The notes below the pieces were generated by a model. It was not told the DNA's origin. It did no database searches and was given only the letters and a program-made list of their open reading frames with translations. From the IMG/VR virus record IMGVR_UViG_3300017917_001716, positions 1 to 38,177 of that record: 38,177 bases of DNA, one strand, 5' to 3'. A program made the translations under genes and the position numbers. This DNA comes from a virus. This document shows positions 25,642 through 34,079 of the stretch, piece after piece (the stretch's first letter is position 1; every line of letters begins with the position of its first letter).

Positions 25642-27207
25642 ATGGCTCTACAAGGTTCTGGATCTATAAGTCTTTCACAAATATCTAATGAGTTTGGTCT
25701 TCCACCTTCAAAAAATTTAGGTGCATACCGAGTTAGGGAAACCTATGGAGCATTGAGCAATATTTCATTAGACACTGGAGTTCCACAATCTGGACCGATT
25801 AAGTTTAGTGATTTTTATAATAAAAAATTAAATATCATAGTTGACTGTTATAGTGCAACTGCAACTACTCCTCCAACATCATTTCATTTTGATTCTATGG
25901 ATTCGAGGAGTAGAGCATCAATACCTCTATATACATTTAAAACGGATCCATTTTCTTATCCAGAAAATGCTCCGATTACTTCTTCTGACTTTGTATCTAG
26001 ATATGGAGTTACTCCATTCAATCTTGCAGATTCAGGTGTAATAAACAATCCAAATCCAGAAGGAAATTATACCTGGACCTATTCTTCAGTAAGTTTTCCA
26101 GAAGATGGAAGTTACCGAATAAAGGCAGTTGTGGATGACACTGCAACCATAGCAATTGGTTCTTTACTTATAAATGCAGGTTTTGCTGGTAGTGCAGTCG
26201 ATACAACAGTCTTCATAAGAGCAGGAACTTATAATATTGCAGTTTCTTACAATCAGTCCCCTTCTGGTTCTATTGCAGCAGGAAATTTTAGTTATTTTGC
26301 ACTTACAATAGATAGAATATTACCATCTTCCACTCCAGCTTCATCGTTAGAAAAAGTTGGAATAAAAAATAGATTTGTAAACAACTTTGTGTATATGGTT
26401 GGAGGTTTTAGAGGAAAACCATCATCAACTTCTGGGCATAAAGTTATTGCTCACGTAAACACACTAATCTACAATTCAACAAAAGGAAATATTATTAGTG
26501 TGGCATTAAGAAGTGGATATTGGGATTCTGATACAGAGTTAATTATTGATATAGGCCCAAATGGAAGAGTTATAGGATCTGGAGGTGACGGTGGACAAGG
26601 TGGATCACCTGGTTCCTCTTCATCTAGAGGACAAAATGGTACTTCTGCAATAGCAATTCTTCATCCATGCACGGTTAGAAACCGTGGTTATATTCAGAGA
26701 GGTCATGGTGGTGGTGGAGGAGGAGATGCTGCCGTATTTAATTATCTTGAAGCATATGATGTAACTGTAGGTGGTGGGAAAAAAGGAGGAAGCAGAGTTG
26801 AAACTAGAACTAGAGAAGTTCCGTCTGGATCTACTGGAGGTGGTGGAGGTGGTGGTGCTGGATATCCTATAGGATATGGTGGAAACGCTGGATATGGATC
26901 TTATGGTTATGGATCATCTGGGTCCAGAGGTCAAGATGCAACTCAGGCCACTTCTTCACCTTTTACAGTTGGTGGTACTGTTAGTGGAGGTGTTGGAGGT
27001 GCTGGAGGTGATAGAGCTGGATCTGGCGGAAATGGCGGACCACCAAGCAGATCTGGTGGAAGTCCTGGATCCCCTCCTGGAGATAATGGATATGCTTTTG
27101 TGATTTGGAATGATGGAACTGGAGTAACAATTACCAATATCGATGGTGGTACTATATCTTCTGGAGATTTTCCGTATCTATATAATACCGTTGGAGAAGT
27201 ATTATGA
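25642..27207 (+). CDS. glycine-rich adhesin-like fibre protein
   Basis: 521 residues; AAAGAAGAAG provides the ribosome binding site. The N-terminus (ALQGSGSISLSQISNEFGLP) is an attachment-type peptide common in phage fibre proteins. Residues 70-300 are beta-rich, with a carbohydrate-binding-like look (SYRIKAVVDDTATIAIG). From about 310 there are repeated glycine blocks (GSGGDGGQGGSPGSSSSRG; GGGGGGAGYPIGYGG; GGVGGAGGDRAGSGGNGG). Glycine-rich loops of this kind form the receptor-binding face of T-even gp38 adhesins. The final 45 residues form an ordered cap. Its stop is coupled by ATGA to a four-gene cassette. Confidence 0.75.
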   Translation: MALQGSGSISLSQISNEFGLPPSKNLGAYRVRETYGALSNISLDTGVPQSGPIKFSDFYNKKLNIIVDCYSATATTPPTSFHFDSMDSRSRASIPLYTFKTDPFSYPENAPITSSDFVSRYGVTPFNLADSGVINNPNPEGNYTWTYSSVSFPEDGSYRIKAVVDDTATIAIGSLLINAGFAGSAVDTTVFIRAGTYNIAVSYNQSPSGSIAAGNFSYFALTIDRILPSSTPASSLEKVGIKNRFVNNFVYMVGGFRGKPSSTSGHKVIAHVNTLIYNSTKGNIISVALRSGYWDSDTELIIDIGPNGRVIGSGGDGGQGGSPGSSSSRGQNGTSAIAILHPCTVRNRGYIQRGHGGGGGGDAAVFNYLEAYDVTVGGGKKGGSRVETRTREVPSGSTGGGGGGGAGYPIGYGGNAGYGSYGYGSSGSRGQDATQATSSPFTVGGTVSGGVGGAGGDRAGSGGNGGPPSRSGGSPGSPPGDNGYAFVIWNDGTGVTITNIDGGTISSGDFPYLYNTVGEVL

Positions 27208-27593
27208 CCCAATCTGTCGCTCCTATACCAAGTTTTCGTATTATTTTCAAAATAATAAAAGATATTCCAGAAAATGAACAGGTAATAGTCAAATATTGTC
27301 GCCAAAATGGACCATATTCAATAGATGAAATTGATCCTGTCGCAGTTGACTATGGATTTTTAGATTTTAGTAGTCCAAAAAAGTTATTTTCGAGTATTTC
27401 AAAAGTCGGAATGTTCATTGTTGAACATCAACTAAGAAATGAACCCATCTTGCCAGAAAATGCTGCATCATGTGTGATGGAAACTACAAATCTTAATGAT
27501 TATATTGATAAGATTGTTTCTATTGATTATGATGAATTTATTTCCGATCTCCATAAAAATGAGTACATTCAAAAAATTAATCTAGACTTATGA
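27204..27593 (+). CDS. unknown cassette protein 1
   Basis: 129 residues, no family recognised. Mixed alpha/beta: SFRIIFKIIKDIPENEQVIV at the N-terminus, helical acidic C-terminus (DYIDKIVSIDYDEFISDLHK). It overlaps both the adhesin stop and the next start as ATGA, so its synthesis should depend on its neighbours. Being sandwiched between an adhesin-like gene and a sulfotransferase suggests a linked job such as an assembly or modification helper; that is inference. Confidence 0.7.
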   Translation: MTQSVAPIPSFRIIFKIIKDIPENEQVIVKYCRQNGPYSIDEIDPVAVDYGFLDFSSPKKLFSSISKVGMFIVEHQLRNEPILPENAASCVMETTNLNDYIDKIVSIDYDEFISDLHKNEYIQKINLDL

Positions 27594-28345
27594 TCAAGTT
27601 TAAAACGGGAAAAATTTTTATTCACATTCCTAAAACTTCTGGTACTAACTTTAGAAAGAATGTTCATCTTTCTAGAAAACCACATAGATATCGTGATTAT
27701 GATATGTGTGAAGATTATATAAATGAAATAATGACTCCTGAAGGAAAGGAACTTATTGATATTTTGTTTGAAAACAGAATTAATCAGGATCATATGAAAA
27801 AATATGATCTTCGATTAGTGAGGCATTTGCCGATTGGAGTTTGGGAAAAATATGGCATTTATACTGACGAAAGAGTATATACAATCGTAAGAAATCCCTA
27901 TACACGCTTAGTTTCAATATATGAAGAAACTATTGCCAAAATGAACATGCTATTCAATTTTGAAAAACCAGATTTAGAAAAGTTTATCTTTAGTGAAAAA
28001 ATAAACATACTAACAGACTGTTATATTATAAACCATAAAAAATCACAAACAAGTTATTTAAAAAACTTAAATGGTGATATTATATGTGAAAAATATTATA
28101 AAATGGAAGAAGATCAGGAGATTATTAAAAAAGATTTTTTACTTAAAGATGAGGAAGAACTAGAAACATCTGAGATTAGTTCGATTTTATTAGAAAATAT
28201 AGAAAATCGCTTCTCCAATAATACGAGAGAATATAATAAAGATTATGCCTCTATTTTTACAGATCGTTTGATTGAATGGACTCAAGAAACTTTTAAAGAA
28301 GATTTTGAATATTTTTCTTATAATAAAGAGCCTTTTTGGAAATGA
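27590..28345 (+). CDS. sulfotransferase-like protein
   Basis: 251 residues. The N-terminal IFIHIPKTSGTNFRKN (9-24) is the 5'-phosphosulfate loop of PAPS-dependent sulfotransferases, in the IPKTxGT form of the carbohydrate (HS2ST-like) branch. YTIVRNPYTRLVSIY (97-111) is the 3'-phosphate-binding motif with its Arg and Ser. Such enzymes move sulfate from PAPS to a sugar hydroxyl or tyrosine. The C-terminal half is Lys/Glu-rich and less conserved. Position in an ATGA-coupled chain behind the adhesin-like gene suggests a target on the fibre or host surface polysaccharide. The substrate is unknown. Confidence 0.8.
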   Translation: MIKFKTGKIFIHIPKTSGTNFRKNVHLSRKPHRYRDYDMCEDYINEIMTPEGKELIDILFENRINQDHMKKYDLRLVRHLPIGVWEKYGIYTDERVYTIVRNPYTRLVSIYEETIAKMNMLFNFEKPDLEKFIFSEKINILTDCYIINHKKSQTSYLKNLNGDIICEKYYKMEEDQEIIKKDFLLKDEEELETSEISSILLENIENRFSNNTREYNKDYASIFTDRLIEWTQETFKEDFEYFSYNKEPFWK

Positions 28346-28842
28346 GTCTAAAAGATCCAAAATGCAAGCGATTTATTCGCCAATATGAAGACTTTAGTAT
28401 CTGTGTAAATATTGGTGAAAAAGATTATGTTTTAGCAGAACATCCTAATGAAAGATTTACAACACATTATTACAGTGTATATGGTAGTGGAAAATTTGGA
28501 GAAATATTTAGTTCAGAACATCTACTAATACAATCGGGAAAGTTGTATGATGTTGAAAAATATGTAAGAGAAAAAGTTATTTTTGAGGCTCTTGAGGACT
28601 TCTATTTAATTGGATTCAATACAAATAATAAAGATGAAAAATGGGATGGAAAAATAATAAAAAATCTAGATTCTCAAACAATATCTGTTGAAAAAAAATC
28701 TATCATTATTAATTTTAGTGGATTATTTCAAATAAGTGGTAAAGAGTTTAAAAAATATGATTATACTGAATTAATCCCAGAAAAAGATTATTCAATAACA
28801 ACCAAAGAAAATACTGTGATTGCATTATTTTGGAAAATATGA
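28342..28842 (+). CDS. unknown cassette protein 2, beta-rich
   Basis: 166 residues from the ATG that overlaps the sulfotransferase stop (ATGA). Mainly strands: FSICVNIGEKDYVLAEH, HYYSVYGSGKFGEIFS, KSIIINFSGLFQISG, ending in TVIALFWKI. The layout (HPNERFTTHYYSVYGSG and later a strand pair) is loosely cupin-like, but I cannot see a clear metal site and do not assign one. It ends in an ATGA overlap with the hydroxylase-like gene and must be part of the same translated chain. Confidence 0.7.
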   Translation: MSLKDPKCKRFIRQYEDFSICVNIGEKDYVLAEHPNERFTTHYYSVYGSGKFGEIFSSEHLLIQSGKLYDVEKYVREKVIFEALEDFYLIGFNTNNKDEKWDGKIIKNLDSQTISVEKKSIIINFSGLFQISGKEFKKYDYTELIPEKDYSITTKENTVIALFWKI

Positions 28843-29327
28843 TTACTAAAAAAAATCTAGATGATCTTTATGACTGGGCATTAAATGCAGATGTTCCTTT
28901 AAGAGTTGGACCAACGGCAAAAGGATACTCTAATAATCCAATATTTTTTTGTTGGTTAAAAAAAGTAATAAAAACTTCTATTATTAGACAAAGTGTTATT
29001 AAAAATGAAAAAATCATAGACATTCTTAGCAATGACAATATTTTATTTTCAATGATAGTTGAGTTTACTCCACATACATTATTGGGTAAACATAAAGATC
29101 CTAACGTATATCAATACCCGTATAAAAGAATACAAATACCTTTAAATATTCCAGATAAAGAAAAGTGTTATATGATCTGGAATGGTGAAAAAGTTCGATG
29201 GCATGAAGGTATTCCTCAAGTATATGAAGTTATGGATCATATTCACGAAGGATATAATAAATCTGATTTTCCAATGAAATTTTTGTTTGTTGATGTTAAG
29301 AAAGATGCTGTTGTTGAAATAGAATAA
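28839..29327 (+). CDS. aspartyl/asparaginyl beta-hydroxylase-like 2OG oxygenase
   Basis: 162 residues. The double-stranded beta-helix pattern of the AspH family is visible: HTLLGKHKDPN supplies the HxD iron ligands (His85, Asp87), then YKRIQIPLNIP with Arg97, W-x-x-G (WNGEKVRWHEG, 114-124), and DHIHEGYN (133-140) with the distal His; Lys147 in FPMKFLFVDV is in the place for 2-oxoglutarate binding. The family hydroxylates Asp or Asn side chains using iron, oxygen and 2-oxoglutarate. It closes the ATGA-coupled chain, and a late box for the next fibre gene overlaps its end. Substrate unknown; a fibre protein is one candidate. Confidence 0.75.
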   Translation: MITKKNLDDLYDWALNADVPLRVGPTAKGYSNNPIFFCWLKKVIKTSIIRQSVIKNEKIIDILSNDNILFSMIVEFTPHTLLGKHKDPNVYQYPYKRIQIPLNIPDKEKCYMIWNGEKVRWHEGIPQVYEVMDHIHEGYNKSDFPMKFLFVDVKKDAVVEIE

Positions 29328-29330
29328 ATA
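29323..29330 (+). promoter_or_regulatory. late promoter box (AATAAATA)
   Basis: AATAAATA overlapping the hydroxylase stop, 19 bases before the next fibre gene. Confidence 0.65.
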
Positions 29331-29349
29331 ACTAAAAATCCCATATAAA

Positions 29350-31317
29350 ATGGCGAATATAAGAAAGACTTTTAACTTTCGTAATGGTGTTCAGGTTGAT
29401 GATGATAATCTAATCGTAAATCCGCTGGGACTAGTTGGCATAGGCACAACAGTTCCAACAGAAATTCTGGACGTTCGAGGAACTGTAAAAGTCGTTGGTC
29501 TTGTTACGGCATCGGAGATTTATACACCAACAATGAATGTTGGTGTTGCAACAATCACCAACTTAGTTCTTTCATCATCATCATCAAGATTTGTTGGAGG
29601 TGGAGTCAGCATTTCTAGTGGAATTATAACTTCTCCTTCAACATCTGGAGTTGTAACTTATTATGGTGATGGCGGCAGACTTCTCAATCTACCAACTTCT
29701 CAATGGCAAGATGTTGATGTAGGTCTTGGATTTACCAGCATATATGCACAAGGTTATGTTGGTGTTGGAACATATGACCCAAGATTTATGTTCCAAGTTA
29801 GTGGAACACTTGGAAGTGGAACATTTGCAAGTGGTGTTGGCATAGATTCGAGAGGTAACGTACTAGCCACTGGAATTATTACTGCAAGTCAGTTCTCTGG
29901 AATCGGATTAAGTCTAACTCAGTTAAATGCAGACAATATCAGTTCTGGAACAATCGGAACCGATCGAATTCCAGTTCTCAGAACGAATCAACTTCCAAGA
30001 GATATTAATGCCGCAGGTATTATCACCTCATCTGGAGGATTTATTGGAACTGTAAGGGGTGATGTTTACGGAAATGGTATTGGAATCTATACTGGATCTT
30101 TCTTTGGCGGTGTTGTTGGAATTGCATCAACAGCAAGAGATTTAACATCAGATGCTAGAGTTGCAATAACTTTTATTAGTTCAAATGAGAGCATAGTCTC
30201 TGGATCATCAACGATATATAGCAGATTAAATGTAATCGGATCAGTTGGAATTGGAACAACGTTAACACCATCCCCAAGTAATTTTTATGTCAAGCAATCT
30301 GGAATATCTTCTATTCAAGTAATTTCTGATAATGCAGAATCTTATATAACTTTAAGTAGAAGAAATGATCAAACTTCTAATTCGGCATCTATTTTGTATG
30401 GAAATACAAATGGATATTATCTTTATAGTAATTCGAGATCTTTTGATATTATAAACTATGATTTAGGAAATGTAAACACTTACATTCACAATGGAACAAT
30501 AACTGGTATAAACACAGGATCTTTTAACTGGATTTATGGAAAGGATCCAACTAATCCATTAATGTCTCTAACGTATACTGGTAACTTAGGATTAGGAAAC
30601 ACAAATCCATCAATCAAACTTGACGTTGTTGGTAGTGCTTCTATAAGTAGTAATCTAAATGTTATTGGTAACGTTTCTGTTGGTCAAAGTGTAACTGTTC
30701 CCAATCTTTATGTTACCAATATTGCGGATATTCCTGGTTTAAATCTCAACAGTCAAACTTCAAATCTCAATATTACGAGTGGAGTTTCAACATTTAATGA
30801 TATACAGGCAAATCGTCTTGTATATGTTATAGGATCTGGATCCATTGGTATTGGAACAACACAACCAAAAGCTCCATTTCAAATCGGTTTGGATTCAAGT
30901 CCGTTGACATTATCAAATAGTGCAATAGGAATAGGAACAACAGCACCTGCACCTGGTCTTGGACTAGACGCTAGATCTAGTATTGCATCTTTCCAAGGAG
31001 TTGGAATAGGAACCACAAATCCACGTTCTTATGTCGATTTTGCAGATGCTGGAAGAGGATTAAGTTCTGGTGCTGGTAGTTTTGTATTACTTCCAAATGT
31101 TTCATCGGCAGGAAGAACTGCAATTGATATTGGAAGTCCAACTGGTAGAACAGGTGGAGTCATTTATAATAACACTTCGAATCAGTTCCAAGGATATAAT
31201 GGATCTAGTTGGCTTAATCTTGGAATTACAACAGAGTCAATCACAATCTCAACTTTTGGCAACAGACTTATATTTACTGTTGCTGGAATTGGATCAACTT
31301 CCTTTATATTATCTTGA
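29350..31317 (+). CDS. tail fibre-like structural protein with GIGTT repeats
   Basis: 655 residues. The N-terminus ANIRKTFNFRNGVQVDDDNL is a conserved start of cyanophage fibre-like structural proteins. The shaft carries many short VGIGTT/SIGIGTTQP repeats spaced through the protein (for example near 30, 290, 495, 525, 560), each likely marking one turn of a trimeric beta shaft. The C-terminus (YNNTSNQFQGYNGSSWLNLG, then a beta end) resembles a fibre knob. No S74 domain is present, unlike the two proteins upstream. Late promoter in front; an early promoter follows. Confidence 0.8.
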   Translation: MANIRKTFNFRNGVQVDDDNLIVNPLGLVGIGTTVPTEILDVRGTVKVVGLVTASEIYTPTMNVGVATITNLVLSSSSSRFVGGGVSISSGIITSPSTSGVVTYYGDGGRLLNLPTSQWQDVDVGLGFTSIYAQGYVGVGTYDPRFMFQVSGTLGSGTFASGVGIDSRGNVLATGIITASQFSGIGLSLTQLNADNISSGTIGTDRIPVLRTNQLPRDINAAGIITSSGGFIGTVRGDVYGNGIGIYTGSFFGGVVGIASTARDLTSDARVAITFISSNESIVSGSSTIYSRLNVIGSVGIGTTLTPSPSNFYVKQSGISSIQVISDNAESYITLSRRNDQTSNSASILYGNTNGYYLYSNSRSFDIINYDLGNVNTYIHNGTITGINTGSFNWIYGKDPTNPLMSLTYTGNLGLGNTNPSIKLDVVGSASISSNLNVIGNVSVGQSVTVPNLYVTNIADIPGLNLNSQTSNLNITSGVSTFNDIQANRLVYVIGSGSIGIGTTQPKAPFQIGLDSSPLTLSNSAIGIGTTAPAPGLGLDARSSIASFQGVGIGTTNPRSYVDFADAGRGLSSGAGSFVLLPNVSSAGRTAIDIGSPTGRTGGVIYNNTSNQFQGYNGSSWLNLGITTESITISTFGNRLIFTVAGIGSTSFILS

Positions 31318-31323
31318 TTGGAC

Positions 31324-31353
31324 TTGACAACACCCACATAATACGACTAAAAT
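31324..31353 (+). promoter_or_regulatory. sigma70-type promoter before methyltransferase genes
   Basis: TTGACA, 18 bases, TAAAAT, in the short gap after the fibre gene. It marks the return from late structural to early-type accessory genes. Confidence 0.7.
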
Positions 31354-31376
31354 ACCTTTGTGGTCGTTAAAGAAAA

Positions 31377-31961
31377 GTGAAGTTTACATTAGCTATAGGA
31401 AACCCACCATATGGTGTTGGAGGAAATCTTGCTATAAAGTTCTTGAACAAAACCGCAGAGATTACTAATGACATAAGGTTTGTGTTACCAACTTCAGTAC
31501 GCAAACCTTCTTGTTTGAATAAGATCAAAGGACATCTTCACTGTGTTGTGGATGATGATCTGGATCCATCTACATTTCCTGGTGGTATCAGTGCCGTTAA
31601 ACAATACTGGGAAGTCAGAAATACATCAAGATTTCAGATAGGAGTTGGTGAAATTCCGATGATGAAAGAGCATCCAGACTTTGAATTTCTTCCTTATGAG
31701 AGAAGATTTGAGGCAGATGTATTTGTGGGTGAATATGGTTCAGGACCTAGTGGTAGAGTCAAAACAGAGAACTTTACACACTATGCAAAAGGACATCATT
31801 TTCTTAAAGTTCGCTCACCAGAGGTAATTCAAAATCTCGTCGAGTTTGCGCCTAGATTTAGGGAAGTTGCTTCTAGTTGTAATGGAAGAAGACATTTCGG
31901 CAAGAATGACTTAATCTCGACGTATATGAAGTGTTTGGAAGAACGAGATGGCAAAGAATAA
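31377..31961 (+). CDS. adenine methyltransferase, catalytic NPPY half
   Basis: 194 residues starting at GTG. The protein begins almost directly with the catalytic motif IV (FTLAIGNPPYGVGG, residues 3-16); no SAM-binding motif I precedes it. The remainder (FVLPTSVRKPS near 36-46, RRFEADVFVGEYGSGPSGRV, HHFLKVRSPEV) fits the later motifs and target-recognition part of an N6-adenine methyltransferase. The missing N-terminal half (motifs X, I and III) is encoded by the next gene, with a 14-base overlap. The two proteins probably act as a complex methylating phage DNA. No restriction enzyme gene is nearby, so defence evasion is the likely use. Confidence 0.8.
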   Translation: MKFTLAIGNPPYGVGGNLAIKFLNKTAEITNDIRFVLPTSVRKPSCLNKIKGHLHCVVDDDLDPSTFPGGISAVKQYWEVRNTSRFQIGVGEIPMMKEHPDFEFLPYERRFEADVFVGEYGSGPSGRVKTENFTHYAKGHHFLKVRSPEVIQNLVEFAPRFREVASSCNGRRHFGKNDLISTYMKCLEERDGKE

Positions 31962-32349
31962 ACATAATCTAGAAGTTGGATCGAGTATTGAAAGATCTGA
32001 CAAGAGAATCAAAGAAACACAAGAAGTTTTCACACCGATGGAACTTGTGGAAAAAATGATTGACGATATTCCAGAACATCTTTTGAAAGATTCTGAGAGT
32101 ACATTTATCGATAACTCTGCTGGATGTGGAAACTTTCTTTTTGGATTAAAGAATCGATTACTTCAATATCATTCGGAAGAACATATCCTCAATCATATGT
32201 TATATGCTGTGGAGTTGATGGAAGATAACCATAAAGAGTTGTGTCAAAGACTCGGTGTTTCAGTAAATCATCCCCACTATGTTTGCGCTGATGCGTTAGA
32301 ATATGATTATTCATTTGGGGAACCAGTGGGGTTGTACCAGTTTTTCTAG
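31948..32349 (+). CDS. adenine methyltransferase, SAM-binding half
   Basis: 133 residues. ETQEVFTPMELVEKMID (23-39) is motif X and FIDNSAGCGNFLFGL (53-67) is motif I, the SAM-binding loop of amino-methyltransferases; HYVCADALEYDYSF (about 109-122) fits motif III. The protein then ends just where NPPY would follow in an intact gamma-class enzyme, and exactly that segment starts the preceding gene. It is therefore the complementary half of a split enzyme, not a complete one. A strong terminator follows at once. Confidence 0.8.
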   Translation: MAKNKHNLEVGSSIERSDKRIKETQEVFTPMELVEKMIDDIPEHLLKDSESTFIDNSAGCGNFLFGLKNRLLQYHSEEHILNHMLYAVELMEDNHKELCQRLGVSVNHPHYVCADALEYDYSFGEPVGLYQFF

Positions 32350-32354
32350 TGTCA

Positions 32355-32382
32355 CAAGGGGTCTCCCGTCCCCTTGTTTTTT
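32355..32382 (+). terminator. rho-independent terminator
   Basis: CAAGGGG, 8-base loop, CCCCTTG, then TTTTTT, just after the methyltransferase pair. Confidence 0.9.
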
Positions 32383-32386
32383 GCTG

Positions 32387-32392
32387 TATAAT
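32387..32392 (+). promoter_or_regulatory. -10 element (TATAAT) before helicase
   Basis: TATAAT five bases after the terminator and 17 before the helicase ATG; no -35 match at the usual spacing, so it may need an activator. Confidence 0.45.
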
Positions 32393-32408
32393 AACTGTAT
32401 TGAAACGC

Positions 32409-33641
32409 ATGATGATGATTCAACTTCGCCCCCATCAGCAACGTGCTCTGGATGCCCTGCTGCAGTATCCTAAGGGTCAGGTGATTATGCCGACTGCTTC
32501 TGGCAAGACCAACGTTGCAATCTTTGATGCTCTGCGTGAGTTTCAAACTGATGCTCCTAAGACTATTGTTGTTGTTGCTCCTCGCATTCTGCTTGCTGAG
32601 CAACTGTCTTCTGAGTTTCTGGAGTTTATCACCAATGCTTCCGTTGCACATTTGCACTCGGGGGAGACTCATCACTTCAGCACGACTCGCCCCAGTGAGA
32701 TCTACAACTGGATGCATCAAACTTCTGGTCACAAACTGATCTTCACCACTTACAACTCTCTGCAACGTTTGCAACAGGCAGATATTCACGTTGATACCAT
32801 TTACTTTGATGAGGCACACAACAGCGTTCAGCGTCACTTTTTCCCTGCTACGGAACACTTCGCTGCTAATGCTGACCGCTGCTATTTCTTTACTGCGACT
32901 CCGAAGCATTCTGCTACTATTTCCAAACCTGGTATGAATGACGCTGCCGTTTATGGCAATGTAATCTGCAATGTTCCCGCTCCCGAACTGGTTCAGGGTG
33001 GTTTCATTGTTCCTCCTAAGGTTGTGGTGCAGCAGTTTGAGATGCTGGGTAAAGGTCAGATTGTTGCTGATGTTGACTGTGAGAATCTGATTCAGACTAT
33101 CGATGCTCAGGATGTAAGCAAGGTTCTGATTTGCTCTAAGGCAACCAAACAGATTGTTTCTCTGGTTTCTCAGACTGATTTCTGCACTCAACTGGAAGAG
33201 CGTGGTTTCTCTTGGATGTATATCACGTCCAAGACTGGTGCCGTGATTGATGGTCAGAAGGTCAATCGTGAGGTGTTCTTTGACACTCTGAGTGCTTGGG
33301 GTAAGGATAACGACAAGAAGTTTGTGGTTCTGCATCACAGCATTCTGAGCGAGGGCATCAATGTGTCTGGTCTTGAGGCAGTGCTGTTCATGCGCTCTAT
33401 GGATTACATTGGTATCTCCCAGACCATCGGGCGGGTCATTCGCCTGCACAAGGACGATGCAGAGGGTCTCAGCAGCGGCAGGATCGCCCCTGGTGCCCTT
33501 GCAGACTACACCAAGTCCTTTGGGTTGGTCTGCATCCCTGTCTACTCTTCTGTGGGCATTAGCACCGCTAAAAAGGTGCAAGCGGTGGTCGATACCGTGT
33601 TTCAGCAGGGTCTGCCTGCCATCAGCGTTGTCAAACGCTGA
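32409..33641 (+). CDS. SF2 DNA/RNA helicase (UvsW/A18-like)
   Basis: 410 residues. I chose the ATG run at MMMIQLRPHQ because the reading frame before it crosses the terminator. Motifs in order: Q-like LRPHQQRALDAL, Walker A MPTASGKT (27-34), Ia VVVAPRILLAEQL, Ib FTTYNSLQR, II DEAH (134-137), III FFTATP (near 160), V EGINVSGLEAVLF, VI QTIGRVIR. The set and size match the vaccinia A18-like / T4 UvsW-like ATPases of cyanophages that remodel recombination intermediates and R-loops. Codon use is GC-rich (CTG, CGT), quite unlike the methyltransferase genes just before. Confidence 0.85.
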   Translation: MMMIQLRPHQQRALDALLQYPKGQVIMPTASGKTNVAIFDALREFQTDAPKTIVVVAPRILLAEQLSSEFLEFITNASVAHLHSGETHHFSTTRPSEIYNWMHQTSGHKLIFTTYNSLQRLQQADIHVDTIYFDEAHNSVQRHFFPATEHFAANADRCYFFTATPKHSATISKPGMNDAAVYGNVICNVPAPELVQGGFIVPPKVVVQQFEMLGKGQIVADVDCENLIQTIDAQDVSKVLICSKATKQIVSLVSQTDFCTQLEERGFSWMYITSKTGAVIDGQKVNREVFFDTLSAWGKDNDKKFVVLHHSILSEGINVSGLEAVLFMRSMDYIGISQTIGRVIRLHKDDAEGLSSGRIAPGALADYTKSFGLVCIPVYSSVGISTAKKVQAVVDTVFQQGLPAISVVKR

Positions 33642-33656
33642 TTTTTCTGCTAAACT
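33628..33656 (+). promoter_or_regulatory. sigma70-type promoter
   Basis: TTGTCA, 17 bases, TAAACT, overlapping the end of the helicase gene and 27 bases before the next ATG. Confidence 0.65.
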
Positions 33657-33683
33657 ACCTACACATCAGGAGGAATCCCCCCA

Positions 33684-33827
33684 ATGCGATGCAAAGTCCA
33701 ACTCTACGTTGCTGGTAAGGTCTTTGATGAGATCGTCGAAGCAAAAGACTATAATGATGCAAAGAAAACTGCTCTGGCACGTAACCCCAGTGCTAAAGTG
33801 ATTAGTGTAACTGCAATATTCGGATGA
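33684..33827 (+). CDS. small conserved cyanophage protein (47 aa)
   Basis: 47 residues, with a strong ribosome binding site AGGAGGA nine bases before the ATG. The sequence CKVQLYVAGKVFDEIVEAKD then YNDAKKTALARNPSAKVISV shows strand-strand-helix-strand, a compact fold of the kind recurrent in cyanophages. Function unknown. It has its own early-type promoter and codons that are GC-rich like the helicase, so it is probably made early and in quantity. Its stop overlaps the next start as ATGA. Confidence 0.75.
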   Translation: MRCKVQLYVAGKVFDEIVEAKDYNDAKKTALARNPSAKVISVTAIFG

Positions 33828-34075
33828 CTGAAAAGTTTTTAAAACCATTTATTGATCGTCCTGGTATTCTTGATGCAAAACTAGGGGATCCTAACGGTTA
33901 TGTGACCAAAGATGGTATGTGGGCAGCAGTTCCTTTCGGTAAAAAGTTTATTATTATACATAATGGGCAGCAGATCCATTTGGCAAACACTTACAAGGCA
34001 GCAAGAACTTATATCTCAAAAGAAATCAAACTAGCGAAAAAATCTGCCACATCTGTTGAACAATTTTTTAGTTGA
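33824..34075 (+). CDS. hypothetical protein
   Basis: 83 residues, ATGA-coupled to the preceding gene. KFLKPFIDRPGILDAKLGDP is followed by GYVTKDGMWAAVPFGKKFIII and a basic helical C-terminus (KAARTYISKEIKLAKKSATS). No family recognised, no membrane segment. Probably an early accessory protein by operon membership. Confidence 0.7.
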   Translation: MTEKFLKPFIDRPGILDAKLGDPNGYVTKDGMWAAVPFGKKFIIIHNGQQIHLANTYKAARTYISKEIKLAKKSATSVEQFFS

Positions 34076-34079
34076 GAAG

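Noticed and set aside
26943-27305. Minus-strand proline-rich frame opposite the adhesin end
   Set aside because: Complement of glycine codons; it crosses the boundary of two well-supported plus-strand genes.
32352-33581. 409-codon open frame antisense to the helicase
   Set aside because: All helicase motifs lie on the plus strand. The long antisense frame comes from codon bias that avoids stop codons on the other strand, and no promoter or ribosome binding site serves it.
33361-33801. 146-codon plus-strand frame overlapping the helicase 3' end and the 47-aa gene
   Set aside because: Wrong frame relative to two supported genes, serine/cysteine-rich composition typical of a shadow, no ribosome binding site.
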